A stretch of DNA of 64,000 nt from Psychrobacter sp. NG25 (lineage in GTDB: Bacteria; Pseudomonadota; Gammaproteobacteria; Pseudomonadales; Moraxellaceae), in assembly GCF_015234355.1 (NCBI RefSeq), contig NZ_JADGMV010000009.1, positions 92,529 to 156,528 of the forward strand. The letters run 5' to 3'. The stretch's first letter is position 1, and each line of letters opens with the position of its first letter. Position numbers and translations under genes: made by a program. Positions 38,224 through 47,064 of the stretch are shown here, in pieces. A model generated the notes under the pieces. It was not told the origin of the DNA and searched no databases. It saw only the letters and a list, made by a program, of their open reading frames with translations.

Positions 38224-38653
38224 GCTAATCCTTTTAGGTCAGTCTTATTGGTCTATAAATTATTCAGTGCTTCACTAGTAACTCTTTCGTCAGATACGCT
38301 TAAAAAGATAAATAAAGTTAAAATTCCGACGAATATGGGTGTTTATTTAGCAAGGTTGTTCATATTTTTGGCTCTGAGTATTGCTGCAGCATAATTTTAG
38401 CAGAAACAAATCATAGTGTACGAATACAAACGTGACTTGTGATAACACCTTATAGTCAGTAGCAAAAGGTCTCATGTTGATCGCTAGAATTATGAAAAGT
38501 TAGTCTTCACTTCTCGTACACAGTTGTGACAAAATATTACACATAGTTAGACTGCAATTGCCATAATGATGAAGAGTGTATGTAACTACATAGCGTCAAT
38601 TAATAGACAATATCTATAAAAAGCACAATTTTTTAAACTTAAGAGGAAATATT
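38224..38653. other. Intergenic region upstream of the OmpA-like lipoprotein
   Basis: 430 bases between divergent genes, expected to hold both promoters. No ORF with a ribosome site, repeat or strong hairpin was seen. Confidence 0.4.
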
Positions 38654-39307
38654 ATGCGTAATACATTAATGATTGCAGCGGTAGCATCAGGTCTAGTTCT
38701 TAGCGGTTGTACTACTACTGCTGACGGACAACAACGTCTGAATAAAACAGCTATTGGTAGCTTAGCTGGTGCCGTTGGTGGTGCAGCAATTTCTAAGGCA
38801 ACTGGTGGCGATAAAACTGGTCGTGATGCAGCTATCGGCGCAGCTTTAGGTGCTGGTGTTGGTTATTATATGGAGCGTCAAGCTAAGCAGCTTGAGCAAC
38901 AAATGGCTGGTACTGGTGTAACTGTTGAACAGAATCCAACGACAGGCAACATCGATCTAGTAATGCCAGGTAGCATCACATTCTCTTTTGATAATGCGAC
39001 TCTTAGCTCATCTTTCAAGCCAACGCTTGATAAACTTGCTACTACCATGAACCAGTATAATCAAAACACGATTACTATCGCAGGTCACACTGATAGCCAA
39101 GGTTCAGATTCTTACAACATGGGTCTGTCACGTGATCGTGCTTACTCAGTTGCTAACTATCTAACGGCTCGCGGTGTTGCTTCTAACCGTGTTAATGTTG
39201 TTGCTTATGGTGAGTCACGTCCAGTAGCCGATAACAGCACTGACTATGGTCGTCAACAAAACCGCCGTGTTGAGTTAACTGTTAACGCTCCACAGAGCGT
39301 AAACTAA
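38654..39307 (+). CDS. OmpA-family outer-membrane lipoprotein (YiaD-like)
   Basis: 217 residues. The signal peptide ends in LSGC (Cys19). A glycine-zipper region (about 35-75; SLAGAVGGAAISK, AAIGAALGAGVGYY) is followed by an OmpA peptidoglycan-binding domain (about 105-212). That domain has AGHTDSQGSDSYNMGLS, the key Asp and Arg, and QNRRVEL. AAGAGGAA precedes the ATG. It tethers outer membrane to peptidoglycan. It is monocistronic, with a terminator following. Confidence 0.93.
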   Translation: MRNTLMIAAVASGLVLSGCTTTADGQQRLNKTAIGSLAGAVGGAAISKATGGDKTGRDAAIGAALGAGVGYYMERQAKQLEQQMAGTGVTVEQNPTTGNIDLVMPGSITFSFDNATLSSSFKPTLDKLATTMNQYNQNTITIAGHTDSQGSDSYNMGLSRDRAYSVANYLTARGVASNRVNVVAYGESRPVADNSTDYGRQQNRRVELTVNAPQSVN

Positions 39308-39365
39308 TTAATAGTCCGATATAATGATTGTTTAAATAATCTTTATAAGTATTAGGATTATTCAT

Positions 39366-39397
39366 AAAAAAGATCAGCGATAAGCTGGTCTTTTTTT
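39366..39397 (+). terminator. Terminator of the OmpA-like lipoprotein gene
   Basis: AGATCAGC and GCTGGTCT arms (one G-U) with a GATAA loop, preceded by A6 and followed by T7. Confidence 0.88.
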
Positions 39398-39546
39398 GTG
39401 AGTTAAATTTGATTATTTGTTTTTTAGACCAGGAAGCATTGATAGCAGAAAATCAACATAGTAGACAGGCGCTTGAATAGTACTTTTAATATGACTGCTT
39501 TTTTAGTTAATTAGAAAGCTAGTAGAAGGCCAGTTCAAAATTAAAT

Positions 39547-39565
39547 ATTGATAATGATTATCAAT
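39547..39565 (+). promoter_or_regulatory. Fur-box-like palindrome
   Basis: ATTGATAA-TGA-TTATCAAT is a perfect 19-base palindrome and contains the GATAATGATTATC core of Fur sites. It overlaps the -35 of the promoter before the imelysin gene, so iron-loaded Fur would block transcription. Confidence 0.8.
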
Positions 39566-39576
39566 ACTACTATACT
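39548..39576 (+). promoter_or_regulatory. Promoter of the imelysin iron island
   Basis: -35 TTGATA at 39548-39553 and -10 TATACT at 39571-39576 with exactly 17 bases between. It lies about 150 bases before the imelysin start. The Fur-like palindrome covers the -35 and part of the spacer. Confidence 0.7.
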
Positions 39577-39728
39577 TTGTAAAGTTTTTTAATGTTGTAA
39601 TTCTATTTCTCTTACCTTGCACAACAAATAGCTCACGTGCTTGGTTAGAATGTTTTGCGGCAACACACACTAATATCATTGATGCTTGTTCATCAAAACC
39701 AATTTTTTGCTATATTTTGAGGATATGT

Positions 39729-41189
39729 ATGACGATTACTACCGTAATGAGCCGCAAGACTTTACCAACTACTTTAGCTGCTGCGCTTGCAGGGTTGTTA
39801 TTGGTGTCAGGTTGTACCAAGCAAACCGAAGAAAATACTGATACTAGTGCGGATACGCAAACAGAGGTGCAAAACGCAGAAGCTACTGACAGTACAGAGT
39901 TGTCAGCTGCTGATAAAGCGCACAATGACAGACTGATCAGCAGTTATGCAAACATGGCACACGCTGCATACAAAGACTCGTTAGATACGGCTAAATTGTT
40001 GCAAACTGCAGTAGAAGCATACGTGGCAACACCAACTCAAGAAAACCTTGATGCAGCAAAAGCTGCTTATAAAGCTGCCCGCCAACCGTACTCACAAACT
40101 GAGATTTTCCGTTTTGATGAAGGTTTTGTGACTGCAAACGACAAACGTGCTATTGGTAGCATCGATGGTTGGGAAGGACAAATGAACGCTTGGCCACTTG
40201 ACGAAGCATTGATTGATTATGTCAGTGACAGCTATGAAGGCGAGTACAACAGTCAAGACAACATCATCAATAGCGATACTATTACGGTTGGTAGCATCAA
40301 TCAAGATACCAGCACTATTACGCCTGAGCTGTTAGCAGAGATGAATGAGATTGGTGGTAGTGAAGCCAATGTGACGACTGGCTACCATGCCATCGAATTC
40401 ATGCTATGGGGTCAAGATACCAATGGCGTTAACGAAGGTGCTGGTAATCGCCCTGTGACTGATTATGCAACAGAAGCAGGTCAATGTACCAGTGGTGATA
40501 CTGTCAATGATGATGCTAGTATATGTGAGCGTCGCGGCGAGTTTTTAACATCTGCTACGCAGTTACTAGTAGACGATCTAACCGCGATGGAAGCCGAGTG
40601 GCAGCCTGAGAGCGAAAACACCCTGCGTAGCGATCTGATGGCACGTAAATATGACAATGGCCTACGCCAGATTATGTATCAAATGGGCAGTCTAGCATTG
40701 GGCGAGCTTGCCTCTGAGCGTATGCAGGTTGCGTTTGTTACTGGCTCTACCGAAGATGAGCATGAGTGCTTCAGTGACTTAACACATCTAAGCTATGCCA
40801 ATAATGCTCGCGGCATTCAAAATGTCTTTAACGGTAACTACAAGACAGTCGCTGGTAAAACGGTTGGCGGTTATGGCCTAAAAGACTACCTCGTTGATAC
40901 TGATAACAAAGCAGCTGCTGATCAATTGGTTACAGATTTTGCTAAAGTAGAAGCTGCCTTTAACGTGATTGTTGAAAAAGGCGAAAAAGAAGGTATCAAA
41001 ATTGATCAAATGATTGCTACTGCAGGTCAAGTAAGCAAGCAAGGTATCTCTGCTGAAGAACAAAACGTTCGCCGTGGATGGGTTGAGGCTGGTATCACTA
41101 GCTTACAAGAGCTGACTGTTGGTATCGAAAATGCTGCAAAAGCAGTTGGTATCGATAATTTAGACGCTGATGCAGGTTCGCAATTTTAA
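39729..41189 (+). CDS. Imelysin-family iron-regulated lipoprotein
   Basis: 486 residues. I start at the ATG at 39729, because GAGG lies 6 bases before it; this gives a lipoprotein signal ending in VSGC (Cys29). An acidic linker (about 35-65) follows. The imelysin GxHxxE motif is GYHAIE with His220, and WGQD follows. A second imelysin repeat contains HTLRS-like SENTLRSDLMARKYDNG and CFSDLTH. Family members (IrpA, EfeO relatives) bind iron or take part in its uptake. A Fur-type operator is upstream. Confidence 0.93.
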   Translation: MTITTVMSRKTLPTTLAAALAGLLLVSGCTKQTEENTDTSADTQTEVQNAEATDSTELSAADKAHNDRLISSYANMAHAAYKDSLDTAKLLQTAVEAYVATPTQENLDAAKAAYKAARQPYSQTEIFRFDEGFVTANDKRAIGSIDGWEGQMNAWPLDEALIDYVSDSYEGEYNSQDNIINSDTITVGSINQDTSTITPELLAEMNEIGGSEANVTTGYHAIEFMLWGQDTNGVNEGAGNRPVTDYATEAGQCTSGDTVNDDASICERRGEFLTSATQLLVDDLTAMEAEWQPESENTLRSDLMARKYDNGLRQIMYQMGSLALGELASERMQVAFVTGSTEDEHECFSDLTHLSYANNARGIQNVFNGNYKTVAGKTVGGYGLKDYLVDTDNKAAADQLVTDFAKVEAAFNVIVEKGEKEGIKIDQMIATAGQVSKQGISAEEQNVRRGWVEAGITSLQELTVGIENAAKAVGIDNLDADAGSQF

Positions 41190-41266
41190 GTTGAGAGCTA
41201 TACATTCTCAGTATGCCAAAAGCCCAACTGTATTTGTTTATAATGCCTGATAAGTCGCTATAAGCT

Positions 41267-41438
41267 AGGGCATGTCCTCAATTCAATCGATAGTTATCTA
41301 AATGGGTTAAAAATGGCTAAATCTTGCCAAACAGCGTCAAATAGCTGACTAATATCTCGATATTATTTGCGCTATTTTCCTTGTTTGACTGCAATTTATC
41401 TCATTTTTATTACCATTTTTAAAATGAGGATGCGCCCT
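41267..41438 (-). mobile_element. Non-autonomous inverted-repeat element (MITE-like), copy 2, 172 bp
   Basis: Same length as copy 1 at 36867-37038 and similar along its whole length when inverted. Shared blocks include AAACAAGGAA and ATTTAGCCATTTT. The ends are imperfect inverted repeats starting TAGGGC, with TA at both junctions. It lies between the imelysin gene and the promoter of the di-haem gene and encodes nothing. Confidence 0.75.
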
Positions 41439-41444
41439 AATGAG

Positions 41445-41478
41445 AATTATTTTCCTAGCAAAATAATTTAGGTATAAT
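41445..41478 (+). promoter_or_regulatory. Promoter with palindromic operator upstream of the DUF1111 gene
   Basis: -10 TATAAT at 41473-41478. A perfect 9-bp inverted repeat, AATTATTTT / AAAATAATT (41445-41453 and 41460-41468), covers the weak -35 and spacer. Being AT-rich and near a Fur-type locus, it may be a second metal-regulated operator. Confidence 0.55.
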
Positions 41479-41481
41479 ACG

Positions 41482-41515
41482 CACGTTGTCGACCAAGTTG
41501 GCAACGTGTTTTTTT
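41482..41515 (+). terminator. Hairpin with T7 in the DUF1111 leader (terminator or attenuator)
   Basis: CACGTTG and CAACGTG arms with a 13-base loop followed by seven T. It begins only a few bases after the TATAAT at 41473, so it would end transcripts from that promoter early unless bypassed. Confidence 0.6.
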
Positions 41516-41631
41516 GCCGTATTAAAATAGCTTGAGAGGTCGGTGTCTAGCTGTGCCTTATCGACTAAAAGTGAAGAACTTTATAGCCCGCGATTTTAAT
41601 GGTTCTATGCTAGAACTAAGGTACCTTTTCT

Positions 41632-43311
41632 ATGAACACCGCAAATTCTATGAACACCGCAAACGTCTCAAAAGTCAAAAAACCTGCCTCATTTTATTCT
41701 TCTTTTATCAATAAAAATGTACCGTCAAAACTGACAATTGGTATCTTCTGTGCGCTGTCTCTCAGTGCTTGTCAGCCGAATGACAGTACGTCTGATGGCG
41801 CTGATGCTAATGTTAATGAACAAGCTGAAGTCGAAAGTGGTGAAAACCAGGCAGTCGTTCCTGAGCGTATGGAGACGATAGAAACGCTCGCTGGCGTGCC
41901 AATGCAGCAGTTAGCAAGTTTTGACCCACAAGAGATCAAACAGGGCGGTGATACTGGTATCAGTATTAGTAGTGCAGAGAGTTACTCGAAGCCTTCATCC
42001 AATCTGACGGCATCACGTAAAGGCTCGTTTTTTATTGGTAATGCGTTCTTTAAGCAGCCGTGGGTCATCGCACCTGCTAGTACAGACAGTCGTGATGGTC
42101 TGGGCGCATTATTTAATGTTGCTGCTTGTCAGTCCTGTCATGTAAAAGACGGGCGTGGTCATGCGCCTATGAACGCCGATGATGATGCCGATAGCTTGCT
42201 CATTCGTCTGGCTATGCCTGCGACGACTGATGAGCAGCGTCAACAGTTACGGGATTCTTTGATCGAAAAAGTAGTGCATCCCATGTATGGTGGTCAGCTT
42301 CAGGATCGTGGCATCCAAGGTGTGCCTGCTGAAGCTAGGATATCTGTACAGTGGACAGATAAGCCAGTCACTTTCGCTGATGGCTACGTCGAAACGTTAC
42401 GTGCACCTACTTTTAACCTAACCCAACCTGGTTACGGTAAATTAGATGATGAATTGATGGTATCACCGCGTGTGGCTCTACCTATGATTGGGCTTGGGCT
42501 ACTGGAGCAGATTCCAGATGAGGCTATCAAGAATCAAGCTATGAAGTCAAAAGGTGATATTAGCGGAAAATTCAACTGGGTTATGGATCCGCAAACGGGT
42601 AAAAATGCACTCGGACGTTTTGGTTGGAAAGCGGGACAAACCAAGCTGATTACCCAAAACCAAAGTGCCTTTAATGAAGACATGGGGCTAACGTCAAATA
42701 TCCGCCCTAATGAGTCTTGTATGCCGACGCAAACCGCTTGTCTGAATGCGACGACGGGTGCTGATGAGCAAGGTAACGGTAAACCACCTGTTGAAGTTAA
42801 TGATGACGTGGCAAAGTTTGTAGAGTTTTATACTCGTAACCTAGCGGTTCCAAATCGTCGTGATGCGGATGATGAATTGGTCTTGGCTGGCAAAAAACGC
42901 TTCTATGACATTGGCTGCCAGAGCTGTCATACACCAAGATATCAGTTGCCAAAAACCGACGATGATCGTCTTGAGCAGCATGGACAAGTGATTTATCCTT
43001 ATACGGATCTGCTGATACATGATATGGGTGATGATCTTGCTGATCGTACGATTGCTGGCAAGCTACCACCAAAAGAGGCGCAAGTTGAATTTTTGGCCAA
43101 TTCTTATGAGTGGCGTACCCCTGCGTTATGGGGTGTGGGTCTTGCTCAGATTGTGGATCCACAAGCAACGTTCTTGCATGATGGTCGTGCTCGCACCTTG
43201 ATGGAAGCCGTTCTATGGCATGGTGGAGAGTCTGAAAAACAACAGAAAGAAGTGCTTAAACTTGATAAACAAGGGCGTGCTGAATTGAATGCGTTCTTAA
43301 AATCATTATAA
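41632..43311 (+). CDS. Di-haem DUF1111 (thiol oxidoreductase-like) lipoprotein
   Basis: 559 residues. The lipoprotein signal ends in LSAC. Two c-type haem motifs are CQSCH at 166-170 and CQSCH at 429-433. The C-terminal block (YEWRTPALWGVGL, FLHDGRARTLMEAVLWHGGE) is typical of DUF1111 di-haem proteins, which resemble cytochrome c peroxidases. The start region is an exact-type 18-bp duplication, giving ATGs at 41632 and 41650. In the imelysin island it probably acts as a redox partner in iron uptake. Its haems need the Ccm system encoded at 6.7-10.2 kb. Confidence 0.92.
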   Translation: MNTANSMNTANVSKVKKPASFYSSFINKNVPSKLTIGIFCALSLSACQPNDSTSDGADANVNEQAEVESGENQAVVPERMETIETLAGVPMQQLASFDPQEIKQGGDTGISISSAESYSKPSSNLTASRKGSFFIGNAFFKQPWVIAPASTDSRDGLGALFNVAACQSCHVKDGRGHAPMNADDDADSLLIRLAMPATTDEQRQQLRDSLIEKVVHPMYGGQLQDRGIQGVPAEARISVQWTDKPVTFADGYVETLRAPTFNLTQPGYGKLDDELMVSPRVALPMIGLGLLEQIPDEAIKNQAMKSKGDISGKFNWVMDPQTGKNALGRFGWKAGQTKLITQNQSAFNEDMGLTSNIRPNESCMPTQTACLNATTGADEQGNGKPPVEVNDDVAKFVEFYTRNLAVPNRRDADDELVLAGKKRFYDIGCQSCHTPRYQLPKTDDDRLEQHGQVIYPYTDLLIHDMGDDLADRTIAGKLPPKEAQVEFLANSYEWRTPALWGVGLAQIVDPQATFLHDGRARTLMEAVLWHGGESEKQQKEVLKLDKQGRAELNAFLKSL

Positions 43312-43343
43312 AAGCGCGGTTGTTTATTTACATTTAATACCTA

Positions 43344-43379
43344 AATAGGGCAGATGTTAATAATACAATCTGCCCTATT
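43344..43379 (+). other. Perfect 12-bp inverted repeat between DUF1111 and second imelysin genes
   Basis: AATAGGGCAGAT and ATCTGCCCTATT are separated by 12 bases. No T-tract follows, so it is more likely an mRNA-processing or stability hairpin than a terminator. Confidence 0.6.
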
Positions 43380-43427
43380 ACAGATACAACGATTGAAATA
43401 ATTACTCATATAAATACCGAGAAACCT

Positions 43428-44579
43428 ATGAAAATAAACCATGCTTTGGCAATGGCGTTATCTGCATTAAGCGCTGGATTGCTAATCAGCTGTGTTAAGC
43501 CTGCTGATGACAATAAAGCACCAGAGACGGACAGCCAAGAAGTTGCGCAAGACAGCGCTGCTGCTAGCAGCCCAGCAGAAGAGAATGGTGATATTACTGC
43601 TAAAATTAATGCAGTAGACATCAGTACCGATACCGAAACCGCTTATCTGACCCATGTGGCCAATGATATTGTCATTCCAGCATATGCTGATGTGGCCAAA
43701 CAAAGCGACCTACTGCATGATTTGGCACAAACGCATTGCCAGTCAGGACCAGTCAGTGGTGAGGAACTACAAGCGCTGCGCGATCAATGGCTCGTTTTAG
43801 CACAAGCATGGGCGGGCGCTGAGATGATTAACTTTGGTCCTGCGACTGCCAGCATGAGTAATCTATATATCAATTACTATCCTGACGAACGTGGCTTGGT
43901 ACATAGTGGCGTTGCAGATCTCATCACTGCCAACCCGCAGCTGACCGCTGAGCAACTCGCTAACGAAAGTGCGATTGTCCAAGGTGTCCCAGGGCTAGAA
44001 GAAGCACTATATGCGAATGACAGTTTAGACGCTGGTCAATGTGCTTATGTCATCAGTGCAAGCAGTGCGTTGAGCACACGCCTAAAAGAGATTGAGAAAA
44101 ACTGGCAGCAGAATTCAACGCAGTTATTGGCAATCGATAAAGTATCTGATAGCGACCAAGGACTGAATCAATGGTTCAACTCTTTGCTATCGTTGGTCGA
44201 AACCATGAAGTCTAACGCCATCGATCAACCATTGGGTCTAACTGGTAAAGCGAAAGGTCATCTACCTGCTGCTACTGCCGCACAAAGTCGCGCGATTATT
44301 AATGCGAAGCTTGCGACATTGAATAAAGTGCTGACTGATCCAGTATTGACCGAAATACTAAACAGTAATAACGACAGCGAAGTGGGTAATAATTTATCAA
44401 CCGAACTGGCTGAAACCACCACGCTATTGGCGCAAATGCCAGAGGATTTGGCGACGGCAGATAAAGACTCGCAGCAAGCGTTGTATGACCATCTAACGAC
44501 GATAACACGCCTGATTAAACGTCAATTGATTCCCACACTCGGTATTCGTGTCGGATTTAATAGCACAGATGGTGATTAA
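43428..44579 (+). CDS. Second imelysin-like lipoprotein
   Basis: 383 residues with a lipoprotein signal ending in LISC (Cys22) and an acidic linker. The imelysin core includes VANDIVIPAYADVA, FGPATASMSNLYINYYPDERG and the region VQGVPGLEEALY. In this last stretch the His of the usual GxHxxE motif is not present, while the Glu is kept. It is the paralogue usually found in this four-gene cluster. It ends 3 bases before the DUF1513 start, so the two are translationally coupled. Confidence 0.88.
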   Translation: MKINHALAMALSALSAGLLISCVKPADDNKAPETDSQEVAQDSAAASSPAEENGDITAKINAVDISTDTETAYLTHVANDIVIPAYADVAKQSDLLHDLAQTHCQSGPVSGEELQALRDQWLVLAQAWAGAEMINFGPATASMSNLYINYYPDERGLVHSGVADLITANPQLTAEQLANESAIVQGVPGLEEALYANDSLDAGQCAYVISASSALSTRLKEIEKNWQQNSTQLLAIDKVSDSDQGLNQWFNSLLSLVETMKSNAIDQPLGLTGKAKGHLPAATAAQSRAIINAKLATLNKVLTDPVLTEILNSNNDSEVGNNLSTELAETTTLLAQMPEDLATADKDSQQALYDHLTTITRLIKRQLIPTLGIRVGFNSTDGD

Positions 44580-44582
44580 GCT

Positions 44583-46256
44583 ATGCAGACACAGGGTGAT
44601 ACAGTAAAAGATACTACCGAAATAGACGCTACTGAAACAAACGGTATCAAGCGTTTAGGTCTTTTGGATAGATGCTTTAAGCCGGAAGTGCTGAAAACGT
44701 CGGCACTGACAGTGCTTAGTACGGCAGCGTTGGTTGGAATACATCATCGCTACCGTAAGCAGCGTTATCCATCTGCGCGTTTGCAAGACTATGCAATAGG
44801 AGTGGGAACACAACTTCAGTCACTGTCGTTAAAGGTGTCATCACAGCTATCATTACTGACGTCACCCCAGTCAGCCGCTACGCAACAACTATCAAGGCTA
44901 CAGTACGCCTATCAGCAGACCACGAATGCTTGGCATAAGGCTTATCAAAGCTACTCATCGAGCATGGATTATGATGGCGATAGTTGTGTTAATAGTCATG
45001 TTGATAGTCATATTAATAGTGCTGACGTGGTTGCAGATTTTTCAGCAGCCCATACTACTACCATGCTGGTACGACCCGTATGTTGGGTGAGCGGTGTCGC
45101 ATCAATGCCACAGTCAGCCGTTTTAACGAGCGATGAGGAAAGCGTCGATGGCTATGGGGTGGTCGGCATCGATGCAGATCGCCAAATTGTTTGGCAGACG
45201 ACGATGCCAGAGCGTGTACATGATATTGTCGTTCAGCCATCTTTAGCTGACTCTAGTAGCCAAGTAACTCGTGATGTCGTCGTCATGGGTCGCCGTCCCA
45301 GTGAAAAGTTTTGGGTGTTGGACACGGCAACTGGTCAAGTAAAGTATGCTATCGAAGCATCTGTCGATCGTCATTTTTATGGTCATGCTTGCTACAGTTT
45401 GGACGGCACGTTGCTGTATGTCACCGAAAACAATACGGTTGATTTAGCAGGTAAAGTTGGTATCTATGATATCAATCAAGGCTATCAAAAAATTGCAGAG
45501 TTTGACTCACATGGCATCGGTCCACATGAGCTGATTATGCATCCAGATGGTGAGACGCTCGTTATCGCGAATGGTGGTATTAAGACTGAGCAAGCTTCTC
45601 GTGAAGAGCTAAATTTAGATACCATGCGACCATCGTTGGTGTATCTGAACCGTCATGACGGCACATTGCTTGAACAGGTCATTCCTGAACACAATCAGAT
45701 GAGCGTACGCCATTTAGCCATGCATGACGATGGTACGGTGATGATTGGTATCCAGTTCCAAGGTGAGAGGCATATTAATGTGCCATTAGTGCTCACACAT
45801 AAGCGCGGCGATACTGATTTTGAGCCGCTTACGATGCCGAATAATCAATGGCAACGCTTTCATCAATATATCGCCAGTGTGGCGGTCGACAGTGAGCGCA
45901 ATCTATTATGCGTAACGACGCCTATTGGTGGATGTGCGGCTATTTATGATTTAACCACTCGTGCGCTGATTGATACAGTAAGTTTGCCAGATTGTGCAGG
46001 GGCATCGGTATCTTCTCGTGATAGTTATAACGAGTCTAACGGGTATAATGCGCAGTTATCAGACAATCAACTACTAGGTTTTATCGTTAGCGATGGGCAA
46101 GGGCAACTGACAACTTTGAATGTGGCTCCATCAACACAAGCAGCAAACCAAACAGATGAAAAACGAGATGAGAGAATGGCGTTAGCTGATCGAATTATTC
46201 AAGACAGTCAGCGACACAAAATGTCTTTTGATAATCACTTGCAGGCATTGTTGTGA
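44583..46256 (+). CDS. DUF1513 beta-propeller-like protein
   Basis: 557 residues. One hydrophobic segment (about 34-52) near the N-terminus is followed by a region rich in Ser and Gln. The DUF1513 domain runs from about 190 to 540: MPERVHDIVVQP, VVMGRRPSEKFWVLD, DRHFYGHACYSLDGTLLYVTEN, GIGPHELIMHPDG and SVRHLAMHDDGT are propeller-like repeats. The family is regularly linked to imelysin genes. The N-terminal extension of about 100 residues is longer than the standard family. It lacks an obvious Tat signal. Confidence 0.88.
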   Translation: MQTQGDTVKDTTEIDATETNGIKRLGLLDRCFKPEVLKTSALTVLSTAALVGIHHRYRKQRYPSARLQDYAIGVGTQLQSLSLKVSSQLSLLTSPQSAATQQLSRLQYAYQQTTNAWHKAYQSYSSSMDYDGDSCVNSHVDSHINSADVVADFSAAHTTTMLVRPVCWVSGVASMPQSAVLTSDEESVDGYGVVGIDADRQIVWQTTMPERVHDIVVQPSLADSSSQVTRDVVVMGRRPSEKFWVLDTATGQVKYAIEASVDRHFYGHACYSLDGTLLYVTENNTVDLAGKVGIYDINQGYQKIAEFDSHGIGPHELIMHPDGETLVIANGGIKTEQASREELNLDTMRPSLVYLNRHDGTLLEQVIPEHNQMSVRHLAMHDDGTVMIGIQFQGERHINVPLVLTHKRGDTDFEPLTMPNNQWQRFHQYIASVAVDSERNLLCVTTPIGGCAAIYDLTTRALIDTVSLPDCAGASVSSRDSYNESNGYNAQLSDNQLLGFIVSDGQGQLTTLNVAPSTQAANQTDEKRDERMALADRIIQDSQRHKMSFDNHLQALL

Positions 46257-46281
46257 TAAGTGAGAGAGGCAGGGGATAACG

Positions 46282-46944
46282 ATGGCGACACAGGATACGA
46301 CATCGATATCAATACTCGCTAAGCAACAACTGGCACAAGCAGGCATTGAGCTACAGGTTACTAAAAAACGTGTCAAAAATATCAATTTTCGTCTAAAGCC
46401 TTATCTGTTGATGGTGTCTGTACCAGTATCTATGAGTACAGCACAGATTGCACAGGCCATTGCTCAGCGCGTATCATGGGCAGTGGCTAACCATGCACAA
46501 GTATTGGAACAATATAAGCGTAAACAGCACACCTTAACTGAGTCCTCAACTGCCAATAGCCCGCTGTTATTATGGGGGATAGCACAGTCCTTTACACTCA
46601 GCCCTGATGACACAATCGCCTATTATCGGCAACAGCTCTCCGACGTTATCCCTTCTTTGTTTGACAAATGGCAACCCATCGTTGGTGCCCGTGCCAATGA
46701 AGTCCGCCTAAAAAAAATGCATACACGCTGGGGCAGCTGCAATACGCGTGTGCGTCGGGTCTGGTTATCTGTCTACCTTCCCGCTTATCCCATTGAATGC
46801 ACCGAATATGTCATCGTCCACGAGCTGTGTCATTTGCATCATGCCAATCATAGTTCTGCATTTTGGCAGACTGTAGCGACAGCGATGCCAGATTATCAGC
46901 ATTGGCATAATATGCTGGCAGGTAAAACGGGAAAGCTAGATTAA
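46282..46944 (+). CDS. YgjP-like zinc metallopeptidase (DUF45)
   Basis: 220 residues. The zinc-binding site is VHELCHLHHANHSSAFW (HExxH with a downstream His) near residue 178. Upstream, KKMHTRWGSCNTRVRRVWLSVYL is the standard YgjP/DUF45 core. It starts 25 bases after the DUF1513 stop but has no evident link to iron. The role of this family is not established. Confidence 0.9.
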   Translation: MATQDTTSISILAKQQLAQAGIELQVTKKRVKNINFRLKPYLLMVSVPVSMSTAQIAQAIAQRVSWAVANHAQVLEQYKRKQHTLTESSTANSPLLLWGIAQSFTLSPDDTIAYYRQQLSDVIPSLFDKWQPIVGARANEVRLKKMHTRWGSCNTRVRRVWLSVYLPAYPIECTEYVIVHELCHLHHANHSSAFWQTVATAMPDYQHWHNMLAGKTGKLD

Positions 46945-47064
46945 ATCTAATCTTCAATATCTGTAACGTTAATAAGCCAAACATGCTAAATTATAACGGT
47001 GTATTTTGTACCGTTTAAATGAAATTTAGAGTTTATGATAGAGTCAGGTGGATAAGGATATTCT

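Noticed and set aside
41532..41714. Open frame across the DUF1111 start region
   Set aside because: TTG start, no ribosome site, overlaps the clear DUF1111 gene in another frame, and its composition reflects the 18-bp duplication.
42797..43168. 123-residue antisense frame within the DUF1111 gene
   Set aside because: It is the complement of a conserved haem-binding region; the high His and Gln content comes from reading the other strand.
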